A DNA stretch of 64,000 bases from Anaerobium acetethylicum (GCF_900096945.1 NZ_FMKA01000017.1:1-64000), one strand, 5' to 3'; counted from the stretch's first letter, positions 49,480-58,943 are shown. Program-made: numbers and translations. Notes: a model not told the origin generated them from the letters alone.

Positions 49480-50484
49480 ATGTCAAAAAGAGATTTGGTA
49501 TTTAATGCATTTAACAATAAAGAGGTAGAAAGAATCCCGGTCGGGTTCTGGTTTCATTTCGCAGATGAGGATGAATTCTCACAGGGCCTGGAAAATCCGG
49601 AAATTGTAGAAAAAAATATAGCAGGGCACCAGAAGTATTTTGATGAGTTTGAACCGGATTTTTTAAAGCTGATGAGTGACGGCTTTTTTGGATACCCGGG
49701 CCAAGAGATCATAGAAGCCGGTTCGGCAGAGGATCTGCGCCGTGTCAGGGCAGTTGGAGAGGATCATCCGTGGATAACAGGACAGGTGGAACTGGTCAGG
49801 GAACTGACCCGTCGGTTCGGCAGTGAAGTGGCAGCCTTTTATAATATTTTCTCTCCGGTTACATTTTTCCAGATTATCAGGGGGGAGGATGCTGAAAAAT
49901 CAGTAGCAGACTTCTATCATGAAGATCCGGAAGCGCTGGCGTTTGTGTTGAATGAGATCGGAAAGGATATTAAGGTTCTGGCCAGAAAAGTCATAGAGGA
50001 AGCCGGGGCGGACGGAATCTATTTCAGCGTTAAAAATATCCAGGATGAAACAATCTCCAGGGAAGAGTATTTGCAATATGTCGGACCGAGTGATCTGGCA
50101 GTGCTTGAGGAAGCTAACAGAGTCAGCCAGAACAACATCCTCCATATCTGCGGATATGAAGGCGCAAGAAATGATCTCACAACCTATGCAGATTATGAGG
50201 CGAAAGCGGTGAACTGGGCGGTAAACGTAGAAGGAGTGGGAATTTCAGAAGGAAGAGAACTGTTTCCAGGAAAGGCTGTTATCGGAGGGTTTGCAAACTC
50301 GCCAGGATCGCTGATCCATAAGGGAAGCAGGGCGCAAATTGAGAGCTTTACTGAAGAGCTGATCAATGAGGCAGGCAGGACCGGTTTTATTATTGGAGCA
50401 GACTGCACAATCCCAGGCGATACAGATCTGGAACATCTGAAATGGATCAGGGATAAGGCAGAGGAAGTGTCAAAACAGGCATAA
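49480..50484 (+). CDS. UroD/MtaA-family methyltransferase embedded in an ABC importer operon
   Basis: A 334-residue TIM-barrel protein of the MtaA/CmuA/UroD family. The zinc ligands are complete: HICG (His222, Cys224) and GADCT further on. Such enzymes move methyl groups between corrinoid proteins and thiols or other acceptors. Spacing of AGAGAGG favours the ATG at 49480, two codons inside the ORF-track start. It lies between the binding-protein gene and the two permease genes of an amino-acid importer. This points to demethylation of an imported methylated amino acid (S-methyl or N-methyl), an inference from context. It lacks the thioredoxin-like domain of the 2749 protein. Confidence 0.82.
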   Translation: MSKRDLVFNAFNNKEVERIPVGFWFHFADEDEFSQGLENPEIVEKNIAGHQKYFDEFEPDFLKLMSDGFFGYPGQEIIEAGSAEDLRRVRAVGEDHPWITGQVELVRELTRRFGSEVAAFYNIFSPVTFFQIIRGEDAEKSVADFYHEDPEALAFVLNEIGKDIKVLARKVIEEAGADGIYFSVKNIQDETISREEYLQYVGPSDLAVLEEANRVSQNNILHICGYEGARNDLTTYADYEAKAVNWAVNVEGVGISEGRELFPGKAVIGGFANSPGSLIHKGSRAQIESFTEELINEAGRTGFIIGADCTIPGDTDLEHLKWIRDKAEEVSKQA

Positions 50485-50539
50485 CAGGCATAAGAGATAA
50501 GGATAAGAGATCCATGAAAAGGAAAGGAGATGCGAATAA

Positions 50540-51250
50540 ATGACAAGACCCTTTGAACCAAGTTTTATCATAGAGGTGATACCCCAGCTCCTTCCTTTTC
50601 TGGGGACAACCCTTGCAATTGTAACCGGGACTGTGCTTTTTGGCAGTATGTTCGGATTTATACTTGCCAGAGCCAAGATAAGAGGAAGAAAAATCAGTAA
50701 ATTGCTGGCAGATCTCTATACTGCTATCATCCGTGCCACGCCATCAATCGTGCTGCTGTTTGTTGTATTCTATGGCCTGCCGGAACTGCTTCTTGGCACA
50801 ATCGGGATCAACAGCAACGGATACAATAAAGTGTTTTTTGTCCTGATTGCATTTTCGCTGCAGTTTGCGGCTGTTATGTCAGAAGTAATGCGTTCTGCAT
50901 ATGGATCGGTAGACAAGGGGCAGTATGAGGCTGCAGTCAGCATAGGATTATCGGAAAGGCAGGCATTTATCCGGATCGTATTGCCGCAGTGTATCGTGGT
51001 GGCGCTGCCAAATTTCGCGAATTCCCTGATCGGACTTCTAAAGGAGGGGGCATTGGCCTATACGATCGGTCTGACAGATATTATGGGGAAAGGGATTCTG
51101 ATCATCGGAAATAATTATGGAGCATATGCTTTGGAAACATACATTGCATTGACAGCAATCTACTGGGGAATCACATTGTTGATCGAAAAAAGCTTTCATT
51201 TGACGGAAAATCATCTGTCCAGAGGAAATAAGGGCATATCGGCCAGTTAG
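50540..51250 (+). CDS. amino-acid ABC transporter permease (first)
   Basis: A 236-residue HisM/GlnP-type permease with five predicted helices. The ATPase-contact loop is visible: EAAVSIGLSERQAFIRIVLPQCIVVALPNFANSLIGLLKEGAL. AAAGGAG precedes the ATG. It pairs with the second permease, 10 bases downstream, to form the membrane channel. Confidence 0.9.
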   Translation: MTRPFEPSFIIEVIPQLLPFLGTTLAIVTGTVLFGSMFGFILARAKIRGRKISKLLADLYTAIIRATPSIVLLFVVFYGLPELLLGTIGINSNGYNKVFFVLIAFSLQFAAVMSEVMRSAYGSVDKGQYEAAVSIGLSERQAFIRIVLPQCIVVALPNFANSLIGLLKEGALAYTIGLTDIMGKGILIIGNNYGAYALETYIALTAIYWGITLLIEKSFHLTENHLSRGNKGISAS

Positions 51251-51260
51251 GAGGAAGGAA

Positions 51261-51971
51261 ATGACATTAAATACGGAATTTATGCTGGAGACATTCTTCA
51301 TTGCGCTCAAAGGGATACCGGTAACGCTCAGTTTGGCAGCCATTTCCCTTCTGCTGGCATCACCAGCCGCCTTTTTTATGGCGATCGCCAGGATCAATCG
51401 CATAAAAGGATTGCAGAAAGCGGTGACTGTCTATGTTTCTTTTGTGAGAGGCACGCCGATGATATTGCAGATACTTGTCATATACAGCCTTTTGCCGAGC
51501 CTCCTGAACCAGCTATTTATGAATCTGAATCTGAAAATCAATGTGTTTGATGTAAATCCGATTCTGTATGCCTATATCGTGTTTACGCTGAACACGGCGG
51601 CGGCGCTGTCCGAAGTATTTCGTTCAGCCCTTCAGACAGTGAGCATTGGCCAGCTGGAAGCGGCACAGTCCATTGGACTATCAACATATAAGGCATATAC
51701 CAGAATTGTGATTCCACAGGCATTGGTAGTTGCACTGCCTAATTTAGGAAACGTAACCGTAAATTTGATAAAAGGCACTTCCCTGGCATTTATGATGACA
51801 GTGAAGGATATAACTGCACTGGCAAAAATTGAAGCTTCCTACGGCTATAACTATATTGAGGCATATATCGTTATTTTCTTCATCTATATCATACTCTGCT
51901 CAGGGGTGCAGCTTGCATTCAGGCTGCTGGAGAAATATCTGGGAGGTTATAGAAAGCCGGCTGCCGGCTGA
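51261..51971 (+). CDS. amino-acid ABC transporter permease (second)
   Basis: A 236-residue permease of the same type. The contact loop reads [51 protein letters not shown] precedes the ATG. A two-permease arrangement with one binding protein matches TcyJKLMN-like cystine importers. Confidence 0.9.
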   Translation: MTLNTEFMLETFFIALKGIPVTLSLAAISLLLASPAAFFMAIARINRIKGLQKAVTVYVSFVRGTPMILQILVIYSLLPSLLNQLFMNLNLKINVFDVNPILYAYIVFTLNTAAALSEVFRSALQTVSIGQLEAAQSIGLSTYKAYTRIVIPQALVVALPNLGNVTVNLIKGTSLAFMMTVKDITALAKIEASYGYNYIEAYIVIFFIYIILCSGVQLAFRLLEKYLGGYRKPAAG

Positions 51972-52024
51972 AACCCATGAAGTGGTCAGGCATATCAGCC
52001 AGAAAGAAAGGAGAGCCCATCTAT

Positions 52025-52777
52025 ATGTTAGAGCTTAAAAATGTCCATAAGTCGTTTGGCAGAAACGAGGTGCTGAAAGGCGTAGATATAAGTGTTGAAA
52101 AAGGGGATGTGGTTGTCATACTGGGCCCGAGCGGATCGGGGAAAACAACCCTCCTGCGTTCTATTAACTTTTTGGAAAAAGCAGATAAAGGAACCATTGT
52201 GTTTGGCGATATCGAAGCAAAACTGGAAAACGCTTCGAAGCATGACATAAGGGCAATCCGTAAAAAGTCAGCATTTGTATTCCAGAACTATAACCTGTTC
52301 CATAACAGGACAGCACTTCAAAACGTAACGGAGGGGCTGATTGTTGCAAGGAAAGTACCGAAGGCGGAGGCGGTTGAAAAGGCAAGAAAGGCATTGGATA
52401 AAGTGGGGCTGTCAGACAGATATGACTATTATCCGTCACAGTTATCCGGCGGTCAGCAGCAGCGCGTGGGCATTGCAAGGGCAATCGCAGTAAATCCGGA
52501 TGTGATTCTGTTTGATGAACCGACTTCAGCACTGGATCCGGAATTGATAGGAGAAGTGCTGAACGTGATGAAGGAACTTGCAAAGGAAGGGACAACGATG
52601 ATCGTCGTCACACATGAAATGACGTTTGCGCAGGAGGTAGCGAATAAAGTGATTTTTATGGATGGCGGTGTGGTAGTGGAAGAAGGGCCGCCTGGGGAAA
52701 TATTCACCCGGCCAAAAGAGGAACGGACGAAGCAGTTCTTAAGAAGAATCATCAATGATTTTGACTATGTAATATGA
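52025..52777 (+). CDS. amino-acid ABC transporter ATPase
   Basis: A 250-residue ATP-binding subunit. Walker [11 protein letters not shown]-loop FQNYNLFHN, signature [16 protein letters not shown], Walker [13 protein letters not shown] and the H-loop VTHEM are all present. The ORF track start at 51977 is 16 codons too long; AAAGGAGAG lies before the ATG at 52025 ([12 protein letters not shown]). It closes the importer operon, with a strong terminator 36 bases on. Confidence 0.93.
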   Translation: MLELKNVHKSFGRNEVLKGVDISVEKGDVVVILGPSGSGKTTLLRSINFLEKADKGTIVFGDIEAKLENASKHDIRAIRKKSAFVFQNYNLFHNRTALQNVTEGLIVARKVPKAEAVEKARKALDKVGLSDRYDYYPSQLSGGQQQRVGIARAIAVNPDVILFDEPTSALDPELIGEVLNVMKELAKEGTTMIVVTHEMTFAQEVANKVIFMDGGVVVEEGPPGEIFTRPKEERTKQFLRRIINDFDYVI

Positions 52778-52812
52778 CGGGTGAAAGTCCCGAATATGTG
52801 ATCCGGGAAAAG

Positions 52813-52860
52813 ACGCACCGCAAGACAGCATTTAAGGCTGTTCTGCAGTGCGTTCTTTTT
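52813..52860 (+). terminator. terminator of the importer operon
   Basis: ACGCAC...GTGCGT with further inner pairing (GCAGA-type bases around GACAGC/GCTGTT), followed by TTCTTTTTTT. A partial family B repeat follows at about 52870-52962. Confidence 0.85.
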
Positions 52861-52970
52861 TTGCAGTCCAGCCTCTGAAAGCCATTTTGCGCATGCAGAA
52901 CTTGGGCTTTCATGCAGAACCAGCATAAAACATTTCACGAAACAGTGGTTCTGAACAGTTAATAAAATAC

Positions 52971-52999
52971 TTGACGGTCATAATATACGGTGATAATAT
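52971..52999 (+). promoter_or_regulatory. promoter of the marR-ABC exporter operon
   Basis: TTGACG and TAATAT with 17-base spacing. Between it and the GTG start lies AACAGTGTTAAATATTAAC, which contains a GTTAAATATTAAC palindrome suited to a MarR dimer. Confidence 0.7.
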
Positions 53000-53052
53000 A
53001 GGTAACATAGTAATTAGATAACAGTGTTAAATATTAACAAGGGGGTGTATTT

Positions 53053-53532
53053 GTGAATGAACAGCATAAGAAATTATTTGAAACCTTCGGTCTCTTCCGC
53101 AAATTGAGTTTTGCATCGATTCTGCCAGATCTCTCCCATGGCGAGTATATGACTCTGCTGGTTGTGGGAGGCTGCGATAAGAATGGCCGGCACAAGGGAA
53201 TTAAGGTTTCAACTCTTGCCAAGAGGCTTAACGTCTCGTCACCTGCGGTCTCAAGGACCATCAAAGGACTCGAAGACAGGAATTTCCTGGTCAGAACCGT
53301 AGACAGGGAGGACAGAAGGCATACCTATGTAGAGCTTACTGATGAGGGAAGGCGGGTGCTGGGCGAAGCTGAGAAGCTGTTCAGCGAATTTTCATCTTCG
53401 GTTTTGGAAAAGATGGGAACAGATGACATGGAAAGGCTCAACAGCTACCTGCTGAAGCTTTATGAGGTATCAAAAGAAGAAATTCTGCTTCGAAAATATA
53501 AGAACGGGAAGGAAAAAGAAAAAAATGAGTAA
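53053..53532 (+). CDS. MarR-family regulator
   Basis: A 159-residue winged-helix regulator. The DNA-binding region reads VSTLAKRLNVSSPAVSRTIKGLEDRNFLVRTVDREDRRHTYVELTDEGR. It starts with GTG after AGGGGGTG. It overlaps the first ABC gene by 8 bases, the usual plan for a drug-responsive repressor that controls itself and an exporter. Confidence 0.9.
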   Translation: MNEQHKKLFETFGLFRKLSFASILPDLSHGEYMTLLVVGGCDKNGRHKGIKVSTLAKRLNVSSPAVSRTIKGLEDRNFLVRTVDREDRRHTYVELTDEGRRVLGEAEKLFSEFSSSVLEKMGTDDMERLNSYLLKLYEVSKEEILLRKYKNGKEKEKNE

Positions 53533-55852
53533 AATTTTTAAGAATATGCTCCCTTACTGGAAATCAGTCATCATTGTTTTTGTATTTCTGCTGATCCAGG
53601 CAGGGTGCGATCTGGCGCTGCCGCAGTATACATCGAATATCATTGATATCGGTATCCAGAACAGCGGCGTGGAGCATGTGGTACCGGAAGCCATTACGGC
53701 AGATGAATTTGAAATGGCAAAGCTTTTCATGACGGAGGAGGAAATCTCCACATGGGAAGGAATCTATGAGAAGGACGGAGACATATACCGTCTGAACGAA
53801 GAAGACGAAAAGAGGCTGGACGAGCTGGATGAAGAGCTGTCAACGGCCCTGATCCTGGACTATCAGATGTCTGCGGTTGATGAGGCCTCATTCAAAAAAA
53901 TGATGGCAAAGCAGATGGGCGTGGACGAATCGGCGCTGGCAGATATGACCATTGAAGAGATCGGCGCACAGATGGGAATGACGCTTGAAACCTTCACGCG
54001 TGAACAAGAGGATGAAGACGGGAATACCGTTGAGGTAACCTGCGTGGATATGCGCCAGATTTTCAAAGCCATGACGGAATATGGACAGATGTCAAAGGAT
54101 GATGTCCTTGCCATGAGGGAAACCATGGAAAAAACATTTGAAACCATGGGAGAACAGCTTGTGACTTCCATGGGAGTTGCCTTTGCAGTTCAGAACAACA
54201 AGGAGGCCGGGATCGATATGGATGCTGTCCAGACCACCTACTTATGGACAGCAGGACTGAAAATGATAGCGCTTGCGCTTCTTATGGGTCTTACTACGGT
54301 GATTGTCGGATACTTTGCTGCAAAGGTAGGCGCAGGTATCGGCCGTGATCTTCGCGGGAATATCTTTAAAAAGGTAGTTGGCTTCTCAAATACGGAAATG
54401 GACCAGTTCTCGACAGCATCCCTGATCACCAGAAGCACCAACGATGTGCAGCAGGTCCAGATGGTATCGACCATGATGCTCAGGATGATTGCCTATGCAC
54501 CGATCTTGGGTATCGGCGGCATCATCAAAGTCATCCAGACCGGAGCCGGCATGGGATGGGTCATCGGGCTTGCAGTGCTTGTGCTTCTCGGACTCGTCGG
54601 AATACTGATGGTTATTGCTATGCCGAAGTTCAAGCTGATGCAGAAGATGGTGGATGCAGTGAATCTTGTATCACGTGAGATTTTAACAGGTCTTTCCGTC
54701 ATACGTGCATTTGGCCGCGAAAAGAAGGAAGAAGAGCGGTTTGATCTTTCGAACAGGGACCTGACAAAGACAATGCTCTTTACGAACCGCGTAATGACCT
54801 TTATGATGCCGAGCATGATGATGATCATGTATGGCCTGACTATTATGATCGTGTGGGTAGGCGCCCACAGGATAGATTCCGGCGTTATGCAGGTAGGTGC
54901 CATGACTGCATTTATCACTTATGCGATGATGATTGTAATGTCATTCCTGATGCTTACTGTCATGTCCATCATGCTTCCGCGTGCGGCAGTTGCTTCAGAC
55001 CGTATCGATGAGGTTATTCGTAAAGAGTTTACGATTCAGGATGACAGCAATCCGGAGAAGGTTACCGAACATAAAGGCGTTATCAGGTTTGAACATGTCA
55101 ATTTCCGTTACCCTGGAGCCGAAGAGGATGTTCTGGAGAATATTGATTTTACAGCAGAACCGGGAAAAACGACTGCTATAATCGGAAGCACAGGATGCGG
55201 GAAGACGACCCTGGTCAATCTGATTCCGAGATTGTACGATGTCACATCCGGGTCCATTAAGCTGGATGGCAAAGATATCCGCAAGATCACCATGGAAGAA
55301 CTTAGACGAGAGATCGGATATGTTCCGCAGAAGGGTATGCTTTTTTCAGGAACCATCGCATCGAATCTGAGATTCGGCAATAAAGATGCGACGGATGAAG
55401 AAATCAGAGCGGCGGCGGAAATTGCCCAGGCATCCGATTTCATTGAGGAAAAGGAAGGAAAATATGACAGCGAAATAGCCCAGGGCGGAACGAATGTATC
55501 CGGGGGACAGAAGCAGCGTCTTGCCATCGCCCGTGCAATTGCAAAAAATCCAAAAATATTTATTTTTGATGACAGTTTTTCAGCGCTGGATTTGAAAACG
55601 GATGCTGCCCTTAGAAAAGCATTGGGTGAAAAGGTGAAAGACAGCACTGTCATTATTGTTGCCCAGCGTATCAGCACGATTCTGCATGCGGACCAGATCC
55701 TGGTTCTGGATGACGGAAAGATTGCAGGCAGGGGAACCCACGAAGAGCTGATGGACAGCTGCGAGGTATATCAGCAGATTGCAAAATCACAGCTTTCGGC
55801 AAAAGAATTAGGTTTATCAGAAAGCGGAAAGGAGGAAACTGTAAATGAGTAA
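53525..55852 (+). CDS. ABC exporter half-transporter with long extracellular insertion
   Basis: A 775-residue half-transporter. After the first helix (WKSVIIVFVFLLIQAGCDLALPQ) there is an insertion of about 165 mostly acidic residues before the second helix (LKMIALALLMGLTTVIVGYF). Usual members have a short loop there. The ATPase domain has Walker A GSTGCGKTT, signature VSGGQKQRLAIARAIA and Walker B IFIFDDSFSALD. The Walker B ends in Asp where Glu is normal, so this is the degenerate nucleotide site of a heterodimer. The ORF track start is replaced by the ATG at 53525, after GGAAGG. Confidence 0.88.
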   Translation: MSKIFKNMLPYWKSVIIVFVFLLIQAGCDLALPQYTSNIIDIGIQNSGVEHVVPEAITADEFEMAKLFMTEEEISTWEGIYEKDGDIYRLNEEDEKRLDELDEELSTALILDYQMSAVDEASFKKMMAKQMGVDESALADMTIEEIGAQMGMTLETFTREQEDEDGNTVEVTCVDMRQIFKAMTEYGQMSKDDVLAMRETMEKTFETMGEQLVTSMGVAFAVQNNKEAGIDMDAVQTTYLWTAGLKMIALALLMGLTTVIVGYFAAKVGAGIGRDLRGNIFKKVVGFSNTEMDQFSTASLITRSTNDVQQVQMVSTMMLRMIAYAPILGIGGIIKVIQTGAGMGWVIGLAVLVLLGLVGILMVIAMPKFKLMQKMVDAVNLVSREILTGLSVIRAFGREKKEEERFDLSNRDLTKTMLFTNRVMTFMMPSMMMIMYGLTIMIVWVGAHRIDSGVMQVGAMTAFITYAMMIVMSFLMLTVMSIMLPRAAVASDRIDEVIRKEFTIQDDSNPEKVTEHKGVIRFEHVNFRYPGAEEDVLENIDFTAEPGKTTAIIGSTGCGKTTLVNLIPRLYDVTSGSIKLDGKDIRKITMEELRREIGYVPQKGMLFSGTIASNLRFGNKDATDEEIRAAAEIAQASDFIEEKEGKYDSEIAQGGTNVSGGQKQRLAIARAIAKNPKIFIFDDSFSALDLKTDAALRKALGEKVKDSTVIIVAQRISTILHADQILVLDDGKIAGRGTHEELMDSCEVYQQIAKSQLSAKELGLSESGKEETVNE

Positions 55853-57722
55853 CGGAAATGGAGAAAAATTCGATAAGCAGCCAAAAAGCCGAGGAATGGG
55901 AAGGCCTGGCGGCGGACACGGCCCCGGCGGAATGATGGGGCCGGTAGAGAAGGCAAAGGATTTTAAAGGATCTATCAGGAAGCTGTCTGTATATATAGGA
56001 AGATATAAGATCGCAATCTTTATCGTCATGATATTTGCGGTGGTCTCCACAGTGTTCAGCGTTATCGGGCCGAAGGTTCTGGGAAATGCGACAACAGCCC
56101 TGTCGACAGGTCTTGGTGAAAAAATTGCAGGAACGGGCGGAATCGATTTTTCCTATATTGGAAAAATCCTTCTTATCGTGCTGGGGCTCTATGGATTCAG
56201 TGCGGTATTCAGCTTTATCCAGGGATGGATCATGACCGGAATTACCCAGAAGATATGCTACCGTCTCCGTAAGGAGATAGCGGAAAAAATCAACCGCATG
56301 CCCATGCAGTATTTTGAAAGCCGCACCTACGGCGAGGTCTTATCACGGATAACCAATGATGTGGATACACTGGGGCAGGGGTTGAACCAGAGCGTTACCC
56401 AGATTATCACATCGACTGCGACAATGATCGGTGTGCTGGTTATGATGTTGAGCATTTCGCCTCTGATGACCCTGATTGCAATCATTATTCTGCCTATTTC
56501 AGCAGGGCTGCTGGCTTTTGTCATGAAAAAATCGCAGAAATTCTTTAAAACACAGCAGGAATATCTCGGACATATCAATGGACAGGTAGAGGAGGTTTAT
56601 GGCGGGCATCTGGTCATAAAGGCATACAGCAAAGAGAAGGAAACTGTCGAAACGTTTGAGAAGACCAACGACGTATTATATGATTCGGCATGGAAATCCC
56701 AGTTCATATCCGGCATGATGCACCCGATCATGATGTTCGTCGGAAACCTGGGATATGCAGCGGTTGCCCTTGCGGGCGGACTCCTTGCAATCAGGGGCAC
56801 GATTACGGTCGGTGACATACAGGCGTTTATCCAGTATGTGAAGAACTTCACGCAGCCGATCCAGCAGATTGCCCAGGTAATGAACCAGGTTCAGTCCATG
56901 GCGGCGGCGTCAGAACGTGTATTTGAGTTCCTGGGAGAAAAAGAGGAAGAGCAGATTGTTGAAAATCCTGTTCATCTGGAAAGCATCGCGGGGGCAGTCG
57001 AGTTCAGCAATGTTCATTTCGGATACAAGGAAGATCAGATCATCATTAAAGATTTCAGTGCTTCCATAAAACCTGGACAGAAGGTTGCAATCGTAGGACC
57101 TACCGGAGCAGGAAAGACGACAATGGTCAAGCTTCTGATGCGCTTCTATGATGTGAACAGCGGTTCTATTTCCCTTGACGGACACAACATCAAGGATTTC
57201 AACCGGCGTGAACTGAGAGAAGCCTTCGGGATGGTTCTTCAGGAGACATGGCTGTTTAAAGGCTCGATCATGGAGAATATCCGTTACGGACGACTGGATG
57301 CGACGGATGAAGAAGTCATTGCAGCCGCAAAGGCCGCTCACGCACACCACTTTATCAAGACCCTGCCGGGCGGATATGACATGGAACTGAATGAGGATGC
57401 AAGCAACGTATCCCAGGGCCAGAAGCAGCTGCTCACCATTGCAAGAGCGATTCTTGCAGATAACAGGGTAATGATTCTGGATGAAGCGACCTCTTCTGTA
57501 GATACCAGGACGGAGATCCTGATCCAGAAGGCGATGGACAACCTCATGAAGGGACGTACGAGCTTTATCATTGCCCACAGGCTTTCCACGATCCGCAATG
57601 CCGATATGATTCTTGTCATGAAGGACGGCGATATCATTGAGCAGGGAAATCATGAGGAGCTTCTTGCAAAGAACGGGTTCTACGCAGATCTCTATAATTC
57701 CCAGTTTGAGCAGGCGTCATGA
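55845..57722 (+). CDS. ABC exporter half-transporter, partner subunit
   Basis: A 625-residue half-transporter. A Gly/Pro-rich N-terminus (GMGRPGGGHGPGGMMGPV) precedes six helices. The ATPase domain shows Walker A GPTGAGKTT and Walker B VMILDEATSSVD with the catalytic Glu. Its signature is VSQGQKQLLTIARAIL instead of VSGGQ, the usual mark of the noncanonical site in such heterodimers. It overlaps the first subunit gene by 8 bases. The pair probably exports a hydrophobic drug, peptide or lipid. Confidence 0.9.
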   Translation: MSNGNGEKFDKQPKSRGMGRPGGGHGPGGMMGPVEKAKDFKGSIRKLSVYIGRYKIAIFIVMIFAVVSTVFSVIGPKVLGNATTALSTGLGEKIAGTGGIDFSYIGKILLIVLGLYGFSAVFSFIQGWIMTGITQKICYRLRKEIAEKINRMPMQYFESRTYGEVLSRITNDVDTLGQGLNQSVTQIITSTATMIGVLVMMLSISPLMTLIAIIILPISAGLLAFVMKKSQKFFKTQQEYLGHINGQVEEVYGGHLVIKAYSKEKETVETFEKTNDVLYDSAWKSQFISGMMHPIMMFVGNLGYAAVALAGGLLAIRGTITVGDIQAFIQYVKNFTQPIQQIAQVMNQVQSMAAASERVFEFLGEKEEEQIVENPVHLESIAGAVEFSNVHFGYKEDQIIIKDFSASIKPGQKVAIVGPTGAGKTTMVKLLMRFYDVNSGSISLDGHNIKDFNRRELREAFGMVLQETWLFKGSIMENIRYGRLDATDEEVIAAAKAAHAHHFIKTLPGGYDMELNEDASNVSQGQKQLLTIARAILADNRVMILDEATSSVDTRTEILIQKAMDNLMKGRTSFIIAHRLSTIRNADMILVMKDGDIIEQGNHEELLAKNGFYADLYNSQFEQAS

Positions 57723-57953
57723 GGACGTGATGCGGACGTGATGCGGACGTGATGCAAAACATGTTCATTCGCAGCGCGCTCTCGCTTAGATGAAGACGTA
57801 GTGGTACGTAAGGACGCAAAGTACGCGTCCTAAGTACCAACGTCTTCATAAAGCTGCTCATTGAATCATGTTTTGCATCACTGCGTATTGGATGGCGAAT
57901 ATGCAAATTGACGAAGTCGAACGTTAACAAGAGGGCTTTTGACCTACTAATTA
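57722..57953 (+). repeat. repeat family A, copy 4, with 11-base tandem start
   Basis: The element starts in the last base of the exporter gene. Its first bases are three exact copies of GGACGTGATGC (57723-57755). The left arm GTGATGCAAAACATGTTC and right arm CATGTTTTGCATCAC can form a hairpin of about 140 bases. Confidence 0.88.
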
Positions 57954-57956
57954 TAA

Positions 57957-58021
57957 GGGCTGTTGCAAAATGACTGATTTTTAGTCAAAACTAACTTAAT
58001 TTGTTAGTTTGCAACAGCCCC
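57957..58021. repeat. 65-base palindromic element, bidirectional terminator or mini-element
   Basis: The ends GGGCTGTTGCAAA and TTTGCAACAGCCC are perfect inverted repeats. Inside are two further stems, TGACT/AGTCA and ACTAAC/GTTAGT, giving a cross-shaped fold. It lies between convergent genes. Similar GGGCTGTTGCAAA ends are known from insertion sequences, so a tiny non-autonomous element is possible. Confidence 0.7.
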
Positions 58022-58032
58022 TTACGCCGTCC

Positions 58033-58884
58033 TCAGCGTGCGAGCTTCCTGTATTTCAAGGGTGAAGTGCCGGTATATTTCTTGAAGACCTTCTCGAAAT
58101 AGGTGATGCTGTCATATCCCAGCTCCTGTGAAATTTCTGTCATGTTTAGGGAACTGCCCGTCAGAAGCTGTCGGGCCTTTTTGATGCGGTGGATATTAAT
58201 ATACTCGTTTACGGTATAGCCGGTAACTTCACGGAATATGCGGCTCAGATAGCTTTTGCTTACATAGAAGCGGCTGGCCAGGGTGTTCAGGGAATCCGCT
58301 TCGGCACAGTTTTCGACTATATAGGAGGCGACCTCGGCGACCTTTTTGTGTTTCGGAGTACTGGCCAGGACGGCAGCAGGGCCTGACTCGTTCTGTGCGC
58401 TGTAGCGCATGGCATAGATCAGGAGCCCGGAGAGCTTTGCCATGGCTGCGAAACGGAAGCCCTCCTGTTTTTCACGGAGTTCAGAAGCGATGTCCAGAAG
58501 AAGGCTTTCGACCTCTTTTTGTCCCACTGTATCTAGCGCCAGCACCCCCCCGTGTTTTGAAAAGAAATGTCTGATATCCAGGTCGCCGTAATAGGAGAAG
58601 AAGGAGGCAAAGGGATCCTCGTCAAAGGTGAGAAGCATCCTGTCGTGATAGGGATTGCCGGCAAGGCCTGTCTTATGTACCTGACCCCGGTCGATGAAGA
58701 CCAGGGATCCTTTTTTTATCAGATAGGTCTGCTGCCCGATAAAATAGTAGCGCTCGCCTTCCAGCAGATAGTAGATTTCATATGCGTCGTGCATATGCCT
58801 GGAAGCCATGCTGAACTCGTAATCCCTGACGAGACGCTCGATGGAGATTCCGCTTTCGGCTTCCATGAAAATGATTTTTTCCAT
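58033..58884 (-). CDS. AraC-family regulator with cupin sensor (first of pectin cluster)
   Basis: A 283-residue regulator. The N-terminal cupin-type sensor includes HMHDAYEIYYLLEGERYYFIGQQTYLIKKGSLVFID. The C-terminal double helix-turn-helix reads LASRFYVSKSYLSRIFREVTGYTVNEY and ISQELGYDSITYFEKVFKKYTGTSPLKYRKL. AGAAAGG precedes the start. It is divergent from the GH4 gene and probably activates it through a palindrome in the shared upstream region. Confidence 0.88.
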   Translation of the reverse strand: MEKIIFMEAESGISIERLVRDYEFSMASRHMHDAYEIYYLLEGERYYFIGQQTYLIKKGSLVFIDRGQVHKTGLAGNPYHDRMLLTFDEDPFASFFSYYGDLDIRHFFSKHGGVLALDTVGQKEVESLLLDIASELREKQEGFRFAAMAKLSGLLIYAMRYSAQNESGPAAVLASTPKHKKVAEVASYIVENCAEADSLNTLASRFYVSKSYLSRIFREVTGYTVNEYINIHRIKKARQLLTGSSLNMTEISQELGYDSITYFEKVFKKYTGTSPLKYRKLAR

Positions 58885-58943
58885 GAAATGAATCCTTTCT
58901 GGTTTGCTATAATCAGTTAGCTGTTCTTCAGAGCCAATGTTCG

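Noticed and set aside
53053-57722. Bacteriocin or lantibiotic biosynthesis cluster
   Set aside because: Only a MarR gene and the exporter pair are present. No precursor peptide or modification gene is visible nearby.
7252-57953. CRISPR array
   Set aside because: The repeats are dispersed, 50-210 bases long and not regularly spaced. No cas gene is seen.
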